A DNA stretch of 64,000 nucleotides from Mycobacterium gordonae (GTDB taxonomy: Bacteria; Actinomycetota; Actinomycetes; Mycobacteriales; Mycobacteriaceae). Of the stretch, positions 56,144-64,000 are shown one piece after another. Each line of letters begins with the position of its first letter. The first letter of the stretch is position 1. The DNA lies in assembly GCF_002101675.1 (NCBI RefSeq), contig NZ_LQOY01000019.1, positions 55,894-119,893 on the forward strand. The letters run 5' to 3'. The notes beneath the pieces are model-generated. The model was not told where the DNA came from. It searched no databases and saw nothing but the letters and a program-made list of their open reading frames with translations. The translations under genes and the position numbers were made by a program.

Positions 56144-57289
56144 ATGAACGGGGCGCAGGCGGGGGGCGATGCTGCCGGAGGCTTCGGGCCCGGCAGACTG
56201 CAGCTGCCCGCGATGCGGGTGCTGGTGGCGCCGGACTGCTACGGCGACAGCCTGTCGGCCGTAGAGGCCGCCGCCGCCATTGCCACCGGCTGGACCCGGT
56301 CGCGGCCCGGTGACTCCTTCATCGTCGCGCCCCAGTCCGACGGTGGCCCCGGGTTCGTCGAAGTGCTCGCCAACCGGATCGGGGGATTGCGGGGCCTGCG
56401 CGTGTCCGGACCGCTGCACGATGAGGTCACTGCCCAGTGGGTGTTCGACGAGCGGACCCGGACGGCGTACCTGGAATGCGCACAGGCCTGCGGTCTGGCA
56501 CTGCTGGACGGACCGCCCACGCCGGAGACCGCGATGGCGGCCCACAGCAGGGGAGTCGGCCAACTCATCGCCGCCGCTCTTAAAGCCGGCGCGGTGCGCA
56601 TCGTCGTCGGATTGGGCGGAAGCGCGTGCACCGACGGCGGCCAGGGGATGATCGACGAGCTGGGTGGTCTGGACACGGCCCGGCAGTGGTTGTCCGGGAT
56701 CGATGTGATCGCTGCCTCAGACGTGGAATATCCGCTGCTGGGGCCCTGGGGCGCAGCGCGGGTGTTCGCGCCGCAAAAAGGGGCCGACACGGCGACGGTC
56801 GCCAAACTGGAAGAGCGTCTGGAAGCCTGGGCGTTGGTGCTGGACACCGTCGCGGGACGGGACGTGAGCGCCGAACCAGGCGCCGGTGCCGCCGGCGGAA
56901 TCGGGGCCGGACTACTCGCACTGGGCGGCCGGTGCGAATCCGGCGCGGCGATCTTCGCCGAACTCACCAACTTCGCCGAGGATCTCGAAGACGCCGACAT
57001 GATCGTTACCGGCGAGGGCCATTTCGACGAGCAGTCGCTGCACGGGAAGGTCGTCGGCGAGATCGCGGCTGCGGCCCGCCCACTCGGCATCCCGGTGATC
57101 GTGCTGGCCGGGCAGGTGTCCGTGGACAAGTCCACCACCCGGGTGGCCGGAATCATGTCGGCTTTGGCCATGAGTGAATACGCGGGTTCGGTGCGGTTGG
57201 CGCTGGCTGACGCGGCCAATCAGCTGATGGGACTCGCTTCGGAGACTGCGGCGCGACTCGGGAATAGCGGCCCGCCAGGGTACCGTTGA
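56144..57289 (+). CDS. Glycerate kinase (Rv2205c-like)
   Basis: Glycerate kinase (GlxK/GarK family) phosphorylates D-glycerate with ATP. Family blocks are [93 protein letters not shown] and [14 protein letters not shown]. The protein is 381 aa from ATG 56144 (GTG 56141 is directly before it), about 25 residues longer at the N-terminus than usual. An internal ATG at 56213 (MRVLVAP..) would begin at the family's normal first strand. It is divergent from the DUF3043 gene. Confidence 0.92.
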   Translation: MNGAQAGGDAAGGFGPGRLQLPAMRVLVAPDCYGDSLSAVEAAAAIATGWTRSRPGDSFIVAPQSDGGPGFVEVLANRIGGLRGLRVSGPLHDEVTAQWVFDERTRTAYLECAQACGLALLDGPPTPETAMAAHSRGVGQLIAAALKAGAVRIVVGLGGSACTDGGQGMIDELGGLDTARQWLSGIDVIAASDVEYPLLGPWGAARVFAPQKGADTATVAKLEERLEAWALVLDTVAGRDVSAEPGAGAAGGIGAGLLALGGRCESGAAIFAELTNFAEDLEDADMIVTGEGHFDEQSLHGKVVGEIAAAARPLGIPVIVLAGQVSVDKSTTRVAGIMSALAMSEYAGSVRLALADAANQLMGLASETAARLGNSGPPGYR

Positions 57290-57377
57290 CGTAGTGGGTT
57301 CTTGAGAGCACGCCCCCGACTTACCCCTGGCTTATAGCTGGACAAGCCCACCCGACAATGAGCATGTAGGAGAAGCA

Positions 57378-57734
57378 ATGACGGTGCAGAACGAGCCGAC
57401 CGCCGCGACCCACGGCGTGATCCTGACCGAGGCCGCCGCTGCGAAGGCGAAGTCCCTGCTGGACCAGGAGGGACGTGACGACCTGGCGCTGCGCATCGCC
57501 GTGCAGCCGGGCGGATGTGCGGGGCTGCGTTACAACCTGTTCTTCGACGACCGCACTCTCGACGGCGACCTGACCGTCGAGTTCGGCGGAGTGACCCTGA
57601 CCGTCGACCGGATGAGCGCCCCTTACGTGGAAGGCGCGTCGATCGACTTCGTCGACACCATCGAGAAGCAGGGTTTCACCATCGACAACCCCAACGCCAC
57701 GGGATCGTGCGCCTGCGGCGACTCGTTCAACTGA
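57378..57734 (+). CDS. erpA: Iron-sulfur cluster insertion protein, A-type (ErpA/HesB)
   Basis: This A-type carrier delivers Fe-S clusters to target enzymes. The 118-aa protein carries the three ligand cysteines Cys47 (PGGCAGLRY), Cys111 and Cys113 (GSCACGDSF) and the family fold between them. A strong AGGAGAAG ribosome site stands just before the ATG, and a TATAGCT -10-like sequence is at 57333. It matches Rv2204c. Likely clients with Fe-S clusters in this window include LipA. The convergent Rv2203-like gene ends 4 nt downstream. Confidence 0.95.
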   Translation: MTVQNEPTAATHGVILTEAAAAKAKSLLDQEGRDDLALRIAVQPGGCAGLRYNLFFDDRTLDGDLTVEFGGVTLTVDRMSAPYVEGASIDFVDTIEKQGFTIDNPNATGSCACGDSFN

Positions 57735-57738
57735 GCGG

Positions 57739-58404
57739 TCAGTACTGACCCGCGGTGCGCAGTACGTAGGAACACACCAGGATCTGTCCGCGCTGAAATA
57801 ACAGCTGGGTGATGCCCTGCACCTGCCCTCGTGACGGCCCGCCGGCCGCCGGTGTCACCTGCATGCTGAACAGCACCTGCGCCTGATATTGGGACAGGTA
57901 GACGATCTTGTCGATGGAGGTCACCTCGACCTCGGAGAACTGTTTGCGGAACGCGTCGCTGCTCAGTTTCGCCAGGGCCTGGTCGGAGCGCTTGTCCTTG
58001 ACGGCGTCATAGAGACCGCACAGCGTGTTGCGCATGATGTTGTCGAGGTCTTTGTGCGCCAGCGCGTTGAGGTAGTTCTGGATCGTGGTCTTGGCCGTGG
58101 CTTCCGAGACAGCGCTGCCGGTGTTGGCGCCGTTGGTGCGCACCCCGTAGACGATGGCGGTGGTCAGCGCAGCGACCAGGGCGATGGCCAGCAGGACCCC
58201 GATGAGCAGGCGCTTGTGTCGTCTGGGCCTCGGCGGCGCCGGCGGACCTTGATAGCCGGGCGGGGGGCCGCCGGCGTTGCCGGGTCCGAAGGGCGGCTGG
58301 GTGTGCGGAAAGTCCACCGTGGCGGACGCCGTCTCGGGATACGGCTGGGCCTGTTGAGGCCCATCGGCACCCACGGCAGGGTTCTGTGGGTGCGGACCGG
58401 CCAT
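57739..58404 (-). CDS. Proline-rich single-pass membrane protein (Rv2203-like)
   Basis: The 221-aa protein has a Pro/Gly-rich cytoplasmic N-terminus (about residues 1-65; PPPGYQGPPAPPRPRRHKR), one membrane helix (LLIGVLLAIALVAALTTAIVYGV, about 66-88) and an extracytoplasmic alpha/beta domain of about 130 residues (TIQNYLNALAHKDLDNIMRNTLCGLYDAV.., one Cys near the middle and one near the end). The outer domain resembles the NTF2-like/Rv0361 type of mycobacterial exported domains. Function is unknown. AGGAGT stands about 7 nt before ATG 58404. It is divergent from adoK. Confidence 0.88.
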   Translation of the reverse strand: MAGPHPQNPAVGADGPQQAQPYPETASATVDFPHTQPPFGPGNAGGPPPGYQGPPAPPRPRRHKRLLIGVLLAIALVAALTTAIVYGVRTNGANTGSAVSEATAKTTIQNYLNALAHKDLDNIMRNTLCGLYDAVKDKRSDQALAKLSSDAFRKQFSEVEVTSIDKIVYLSQYQAQVLFSMQVTPAAGGPSRGQVQGITQLLFQRGQILVCSYVLRTAGQY

Positions 58405-58570
58405 CGTTGTACTCCTACGCTGGGGGACGAGGCGACGAGGGTTACCGTCCGAAAGTCCAGCCGCGGCAACCGAGTGAGTCTCTAGGCAGGCTAGCGCAAG
58501 CGATGCGCGCCGCCTCGAACGTCGGCAGCGTTCGTCGCCGGCCGGCGTTCGTGAGAGGCTAGACGACTGA

Positions 58571-59566
<996 letters not shown>

Positions 59567-59572
59567 GTCCCG

Positions 59573-59630
59573 CGAGAAGACGCTATAGCACCCATTTCGT
59601 GCCGAAATGAGGTGCTTTAGCGTCTTCTCG
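59573..59630. terminator. Long inverted repeat between adoK and asnB (bidirectional terminator)
   Basis: Arms 59573-59599 and 59603-59630 pair over about 27 bp with two or three mismatches, around a 3-nt loop: CGAGAAGACGCT..AGCACC..CATTTCG against CGAAATG..GGTGCT..AGCGTCTTCTCG. It lies between the stops of convergent adoK and asnB, so it can terminate both. The size and near-perfect symmetry also fit a small mobile palindromic repeat. Confidence 0.7.
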
Positions 59631-59633
59631 GCG

Positions 59634-61610
59634 TCATAACTCGACCGGGTAAACCGGCTCGCTGATCTGCGGCACCACGCTGTGCTCGATGAAGATCGCG
59701 TGCCACAGCATGAAGATCAGCATCGTCCACAGTCGGCGACTGTGGTCGCTGGTGCCCACCCGGTGCTCATCGAGCATTCGGCGCACGGCCGCCAGGTCGA
59801 CCAGGTGGCCGGCCTGCGACGACTCGACCATCTCATAGGCCCACTCCAACAGCTCGCCGGCGCGCAGCCAGTGCCGGATGGGGACCGGGAACCCGAGTTT
59901 GGGCCGGTTGAGCACATGCGCGGGCACGATGGGCTCCAGCGCGCGCCGTAGCGCGTACTTCGTGGTGGTGCGGGTGATCTTGGCCTGGTAGGGCAGCCGG
60001 GAGGCCACCGCGAACACCTCGGGATCCAGGAACGGCACCCGCAGCTCCAGCGAGTTGGCCATCGTCATCTTGTCGGCCTTGACCAGGATGTCCCCCCGCA
60101 GCCAGGTGAACAGGTCGATGTGCTGCATCCGCGCGACCGGATCCCAGCCCACCGACTCGGCATACACCGGCGCCGTCACGTCCGTATGCGTCCAGTCCTC
60201 CCGGAACCGGGGCAGCACGTCGCGCAGCTGGGCGTCCGAGAAACTTCGGGCGTTGCCGTAATAGCGTTCCTCGAGCGACAGTGAGCCCCGGTGCAGCAGG
60301 CTCTTGCCGCGCATCCCTTCCGGCAACGGCTTGGACACCTTGCCCATCGACCGGCGCAGCGGTCGGGGCAGGTAATCGAACGGCTTGAGCGAAAGCGGCT
60401 CCCGGTAGATCGTGTAACCGCCGAACAACTCGTCCGCACCCTCGCCCGAAAGCACCACCTTGACGTGCTTGCGCGCCTCCCGGGCGACGAAGAACAGCGG
60501 CACCAGCGCCGGATCTGCGACCGGTTCGTCGAGATACCACACGATCTCGGGGAGCGCGGACACGAACTCCTCGGCGCTGACCACCTTGGCGATGTGGCGG
60601 GCTCCGATCGCCTCGGCGGAGGCCACCGCGACATCGAGCTCGGAGAAGCCCTCCCGCTCGAAGCCGGTGGTGAAGGTGATCAGCCGCGGGTTGTGCCGGA
60701 TCGCTAGCGCTGCGATGGCGGTGGAATCGATTCCGCCCGACAGAAACGACCCAACGGTGACGTCGGCGCGCATGTGCTTGGCGACCGAATCCTCCAGGAC
60801 CGCGGTGATCTCGTCGTAGCGGGCCTGCTCGGTGCCCGAGGTGATCGGCACCGCGGCGAACCGGGGAACGAAATATCGGGTCACCACCGGGGCCGCGCCC
60901 GGCCGAATCCGGGCGTAGCAGCCCGACTCGAGCCGGCGCACGCCGCGCTGCAGTGTTTCGGGCTCGGGCACGTACTGCAGGACGGTGTAGTGCTGCACCG
61001 CCCGTTCATCGATGCCGGTGTCGAAGCCCACCAGATCCGGCAGGTCGAGCAGGCACTTCTTCTCGCTGGCCACCGCGGTGCCACCGGGGCCGGTCGCCAT
61101 GAACAGCGGCTTGATGCCGAACGGGTCGCGGGCGCAGAACAGCTCCCGGGTGACGGTGTCCCACAGCGCGAAGGCGAACATGCCGCGCAACCGGGTGAGG
61201 ACGCCCGTGCCCCAGTGATGGAAGCCCGCGACGATGGCTTCCCCGTCCCCGTCGGTGGCGAAGACGACGCCGTGCTGGGCTCGCAATTCCTCACGCAGCT
61301 CCAGGTAGTTGTAGATCTCGCCGTTGAAGACCAGCACGTAGCGCTCCGGCGCCTCCGGCGGGCCCCACTGCAGCGGTTGGTGGGAATGCGCGATGTCGAT
61401 GATCGAGAGCCGGTTGAAGCCGAATACCACCGAACCGTCCGCGTCCGGGTCGGCCCAGGTGCCCGGTTCGTCGGGCCCTCGGTGGCGCATCAGGTGGGCG
61501 GCGCGCGCGATCGCGCCGTCGGCTTCGGCGGCATGCGCTGCCGCGGCAGCGGCTCCGGCAGGCCCATCCGGGCCCGGGGGAGCGGCGACGAAGGCCAACA
61601 ATCCACACAC
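59634..61610 (-). CDS. asnB: Asparagine synthetase (glutamine-hydrolysing)
   Basis: AsnB uses ATP and glutamine to turn aspartate into asparagine. The N-terminal class II glutaminase needs Cys at position 2: GTG 61610 gives M-C-G-L-L-A-F-V, with Cys2 exposed after Met removal, so I choose it over the ATG 10 codons upstream. Glutaminase blocks are HLMRHRGPDEPG, GFNRLSIIDIAHSHQP and VFNGEIYNYLELR. The synthetase domain has the PPi loop SGGIDSTAIA and LSGEGADELFGGY. It is 658 aa, close to Rv2201 (652 aa). It is divergent from ctaC. Confidence 0.96.
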   Translation of the reverse strand: MCGLLAFVAAPPGPDGPAGAAAAAAHAAEADGAIARAAHLMRHRGPDEPGTWADPDADGSVVFGFNRLSIIDIAHSHQPLQWGPPEAPERYVLVFNGEIYNYLELREELRAQHGVVFATDGDGEAIVAGFHHWGTGVLTRLRGMFAFALWDTVTRELFCARDPFGIKPLFMATGPGGTAVASEKKCLLDLPDLVGFDTGIDERAVQHYTVLQYVPEPETLQRGVRRLESGCYARIRPGAAPVVTRYFVPRFAAVPITSGTEQARYDEITAVLEDSVAKHMRADVTVGSFLSGGIDSTAIAALAIRHNPRLITFTTGFEREGFSELDVAVASAEAIGARHIAKVVSAEEFVSALPEIVWYLDEPVADPALVPLFFVAREARKHVKVVLSGEGADELFGGYTIYREPLSLKPFDYLPRPLRRSMGKVSKPLPEGMRGKSLLHRGSLSLEERYYGNARSFSDAQLRDVLPRFREDWTHTDVTAPVYAESVGWDPVARMQHIDLFTWLRGDILVKADKMTMANSLELRVPFLDPEVFAVASRLPYQAKITRTTTKYALRRALEPIVPAHVLNRPKLGFPVPIRHWLRAGELLEWAYEMVESSQAGHLVDLAAVRRMLDEHRVGTSDHSRRLWTMLIFMLWHAIFIEHSVVPQISEPVYPVEL

Positions 61611-61724
61611 GGCGCCCCAGTATGCCGGAGTCCGGAACACCGTGTCGGGTCGCCGTGCGTGGCGCGTCCGGCGGGTCGCGGTGACCAGGCAGTCGCCCGG
61701 GGAAGCGGCGTGGTCTACGCTGCG

Positions 61725-61793
61725 TAGTATTCGACATCCGAGTTAGCCGAATCGGCCGAAGGCCGCACCGGCCCAGCTTGCGATACAGGAGGC
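61725..61793 (+). promoter_or_regulatory. ctaC promoter -10 box and ribosome-binding site
   Basis: TAGTAT (61725-61730) fits TANNNT and would start transcription near 61737, giving a leader of about 60 nt. AGGAGG (61788-61793), 6 nt before GTG 61800, is a full-consensus ribosome site and decides the GTG start. Confidence 0.55.
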
Positions 61794-61799
61794 GTCAAC

Positions 61800-62900
61800 G
61801 TGACACGTCGCGGGCACGATAGTTCGCAGAGCTTGTCGCAGAGCAGGTCTCGGCACCGTTCCGGAAGGGCGCGGGGCCAGTCCCGCCGGCTGCGGCCGGT
61901 GGCGATGGCCGTGACGCTGGGCGTGCTGGCGATCACCCTGAGCGGATGCTCATGGGAGGACGCGCTGGCGCTCGGCTGGCCGAAGGGCATCACTCACGAA
62001 GGCCACCTCAACCGGGAGCTGTGGATCGGCGCGGTCATCGCCTCGCTGGTCGTCGGCGTCATCGTGTGGGCCCTCATCTTCTGGGCGTGCACCTTCCACC
62101 GCAAGAAGAAGGGTGACGACGAATTCCCCCGGCAGTTCGGCTACAACATGCCGCTCGAGCTGGTGCTGACCGTCACGCCGTTCCTGATCATCTCGGTGCT
62201 GTTCTACTTCACGGTCGTGGTGCAGGAGAAGATGACGCACCTGGCCAAGGACCCCGAAGTGGTCATCGACATCACCTCGTTCCAGTGGAACTGGAAGTTC
62301 GGCTACCAGCGGGTGGCCTTCAAGGACGGCACGTTCAACTACGAGGGCGCCGACGAGGCCAAGAAGAAGGCGATGACCTCCAAGCCGGAGGGCAAGGACC
62401 GCCACGGTGAGGAACTCGTCGGACCGATCCGGGGACTCAATACCGAGGACCGCACCTACCTCAACTTCGACAAGGTCGAGGTTCTCGGCACCAGCACCGA
62501 GATCCCGGTCCTGGTGCTGCCCGCCCACAAGCGCATCGAGTTCGTGATGGCCTCGGCCGACGTGATCCACGACTGGTGGGTGCCGGAGTTCCTGTTCAAA
62601 CGTGACGTCATTCCCAACCCCGAGGCCAACCACTCGGAGAATCGCTTCCAGGTCGAAGAGATCACCCGGACCGGCGCGTTCGTCGGCCACTGCGCCGAAC
62701 TGTGCGGCACGTACCACGCGATGATGAACTTCGAGGTGCGGGTGGTGGAGCCCAACGACTTCGTGGCCTTCCTGCAGCAGCGCATTGCCGGCAAGACGAA
62801 TGCCGAGGCTCTGCAGGCGATCAACCAGCCGCCATTGGCGACCACCACCCATCCGTTCGAAACCCGCCGCGGCGAATTGGCCCCGAGCCCAAGAGGTTAG
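61800..62900 (+). CDS. ctaC: Cytochrome c oxidase subunit II
   Basis: This CuA subunit of the aa3 terminal oxidase takes electrons from the cytochrome bcc complex. The 366-aa protein starts with a long basic N-terminus and a signal ending in lipobox LSGC (Cys50), so it is a lipoprotein. Two membrane helices follow ([24 protein letters not shown] and [19 protein letters not shown]), then the CuA domain with [10 protein letters not shown] and ligands in [14 protein letters not shown] (Cys, Glu, Cys, His, Met). It matches Rv2200c (363 aa). ctaF follows 8 nt later, so the two are an operon. Confidence 0.96.
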   Translation: MTRRGHDSSQSLSQSRSRHRSGRARGQSRRLRPVAMAVTLGVLAITLSGCSWEDALALGWPKGITHEGHLNRELWIGAVIASLVVGVIVWALIFWACTFHRKKKGDDEFPRQFGYNMPLELVLTVTPFLIISVLFYFTVVVQEKMTHLAKDPEVVIDITSFQWNWKFGYQRVAFKDGTFNYEGADEAKKKAMTSKPEGKDRHGEELVGPIRGLNTEDRTYLNFDKVEVLGTSTEIPVLVLPAHKRIEFVMASADVIHDWWVPEFLFKRDVIPNPEANHSENRFQVEEITRTGAFVGHCAELCGTYHAMMNFEVRVVEPNDFVAFLQQRIAGKTNAEALQAINQPPLATTTHPFETRRGELAPSPRG

Positions 62901-62908
62901 GACAACTC

Positions 62909-63328
62909 ATGCATATCGAAGCCAGGTTGTTCGAGTTCATCGCCGCGTTCTTCGTCTTGGTGACGGTGCTGTACGCGGTGCTGACAGCGGTCTTCTCTCC
63001 CGGCGGGGTCGAGTGGGCCGGCACCACCGCGCTGGCGCTGACCGGCGGGCTGGCGCTGATCGTGGCCACCTTCTTCCGATTCGTGGCGCGCCGCCTCGAC
63101 ACTCGGCCCGAGGACTACGAAGGCGCTGAAATCAGCGACGGCGCAGGCGAATTGGGGTTCTTCAGCCCGCACAGCTGGTGGCCGATCATGATCGCCCTGT
63201 CGGGGTCGGTGGCCGCCGTCGGGATCGCCTTGTGGCTGCCCTGGCTGATCGTCGCGGGCGTCGTTTTCATCCTGTCCTCGGCGGCCGGGCTGGTCTTCGA
63301 GTACTACGTCGGACCCGAAAAGCACTGA
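62909..63328 (+). CDS. ctaF: Cytochrome c oxidase subunit IV (actinobacterial)
   Basis: The 139-aa integral membrane protein is the same length as Rv2199c. Four predicted helices can be seen ([80 protein letters not shown]), with the conserved cytoplasmic loop [27 protein letters not shown]. It is an accessory subunit of the aa3 oxidase in the bcc-aa3 supercomplex. It is cotranscribed with ctaC. Confidence 0.95.
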   Translation: MHIEARLFEFIAAFFVLVTVLYAVLTAVFSPGGVEWAGTTALALTGGLALIVATFFRFVARRLDTRPEDYEGAEISDGAGELGFFSPHSWWPIMIALSGSVAAVGIALWLPWLIVAGVVFILSSAAGLVFEYYVGPEKH

Positions 63329-63342
63329 TTGCATCCGCAAAG

Positions 63343-63359
63343 GTCACAATCTGGTCACC
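63343..63359. promoter_or_regulatory. Direct repeat GTCACA/GTCACC at 11-bp spacing upstream of mmpS3
   Basis: GTCACA (63343) and GTCACC (63354) are in direct orientation exactly 11 bp apart, one helical turn, as in sites for OmpR-family regulators such as MtrA. It lies between the ctaF stop and mmpS3. The regulator is a guess. Confidence 0.35.
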
Positions 63360-63501
63360 AGTTGACCGGCGGGCAGTTTGCCGTGGGACCTCTGTACCGG
63401 CCGGTTGGGTAGGGTTTCCGAGGCACCATGAGTTTTCACGGAGTGCACGGATGCAGCCGCGGATCCCCCGCTGGCTGGGCAGTTGGACAGGGTAGGCAGA
63501 C

Positions 63502-64000
63502 ATGAGCGGGCCGAATCCGCCGGGACGGGATCCTGAGGAACCCGACCTTGCCGGCGAGCCTGCCGAACCGGAGTCCGATAGCGATGAGTTCGGTCACGGT
63601 GACCTGGCGCCCCTCGACGGCGGCGACGTGGAGCCCGCGGCAGAGACCGATGCCTATTCCCGGGCCTATTCGGCGCCGGAGTCCGAACTGTTCAGCAGCC
63701 CGTACCTGCCCGGTGATCTGGCGCTCTACGACTACGACAGCTATGACGACGCCGACGTCGACGACGAACGATCCCCGCGTTGGCCGTGGGTTGTCGGGGT
63801 GGCGGCGATTCTGGCGGCGATCTCGCTGGTGGTCGCGGTGTCGCTGTTGGTGACGCGCACCGGCACCAGCCAACTCGCCAATCCCGCGACGACCACCACC
63901 TCCTCCGCGCCGCCGGTGCAGGACCAGATCACCACCACCAAGCCGCCGCCGTCCTCCGAGCCGCCACCGCCGTCCTCCGAGCCGCCACCGCCGCCGCCAC
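63502..64000 (+). CDS. mmpS3: MmpS3 membrane protein, 5' part
   Basis: The first 166 codons are present and the gene runs off the window. The visible protein has an acidic cytoplasmic N-terminus of about 95 residues (rich in Asp, Glu, Pro), one membrane helix ([24 protein letters not shown], about 94-117), then a Thr/Ser/Pro-rich outside stretch ending in [10 protein letters not shown] repeats. This order and the position after ctaC-ctaF identify MmpS3 (Rv2198c, about 299 aa), an MmpS-family envelope protein without a partner MmpL next to it. The C-terminal MmpS beta domain is beyond the window. ATG 63502 is supported by GGGTAGG upstream. Confidence 0.92.
   Translation, partial: MSGPNPPGRDPEEPDLAGEPAEPESDSDEFGHGDLAPLDGGDVEPAAETDAYSRAYSAPESELFSSPYLPGDLALYDYDSYDDADVDDERSPRWPWVVGVAAILAAISLVVAVSLLVTRTGTSQLANPATTTTSSAPPVQDQITTTKPPPSSEPPPPSSEPPPPPP

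Overview
The window is chromosomal DNA of a high-GC mycobacterium. Mycobacterial hallmarks include two PE_PGRS genes, a haemophore-type exported haem-binding protein, a WS/DGAT acyltransferase, MmpS3, EphD, CaeA, a class A RNase P RNA and the glnA2-glnE-glnA1 nitrogen genes. PE_PGRS genes point to a slow-growing species. From memory of gene order, the conserved genes correspond to the M. tuberculosis H37Rv segment Rv2230c to Rv2198c, read so that most 'c' genes lie on the + strand here. The window is not H37Rv itself, because many genes here have no counterpart at that place in H37Rv.

Layout. 1-3621: tail of a Nif3-like gene, a zinc-ribbon protein and RNase H/phosphatase (one operon), a DUF1398/MarR divergent pair, and a 2OG-Fe(II) oxygenase. 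3721-4145: rnpB. 4188-9592: PE_PGRS, a frameshifted DHA2 drug-efflux gene, a CYTH/CHAD protein and a haemophore-like protein. 9591-19895: panB, WS/DGAT, two tandem exported serine hydrolases (caeA and a paralogue), glnA2 and glnE. 19892-28829: an accessory block between glnE and glnA1 with a hotdog thioesterase, an F420-type oxidoreductase, a methyltransferase, a MocR regulator, a DUF2231 membrane protein, a MurJ-tail-like pseudokinase and a cyclase-STAND ATPase. 28969-36177: glnA1, an RDD protein preceded by a probable leaderless small ORF, a second PE_PGRS, a DUF4191 protein, lipA and lipB. 36238-40567: a second accessory block (DUF1622, TPP enzyme, RraA-like, DehI-like, flavodoxin-like). 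40654-45419: SDR epimerase, dlaT, ephD. 45416-47985: small membrane protein, SRPBCC protein, FAD oxidoreductase. 47998-53006: leucyl aminopeptidase, Rv2212-type adenylyl cyclase, gcvT, ilvE. 53034-56054: cobU-cobT-cobS behind a DUF3043 membrane-protein gene. 56144-64000: glycerate kinase, erpA, Rv2203-like protein, adenosine kinase, asnB, ctaC, ctaF and the start of mmpS3.

How the parts connect. GlnE adenylylates GlnA1 on a Tyr that is present here (Tyr406), and a GlnR-like box lies upstream of glnA1. LipB and LipA make the lipoyl groups that DlaT needs; all three are in the window. IlvE and PanB both handle branched-chain 2-oxo acids. CtaC and CtaF are subunits of the aa3 cytochrome c oxidase. 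Several genes (WS/DGAT, glnA2, gcvT, ilvE, the small ORF at 30548) have a TANNNT -10 box 6-9 nt before the start codon, as expected for leaderless transcripts.

The best candidates for something new are the cyclase-STAND/pseudokinase unit (24452-28829), the TPP-RraA-DehI-flavodoxin cluster (36596-40567), and the leaderless small ORF overlapping the RDD gene. All homology statements are from recognition of motifs and memory; no search was run.
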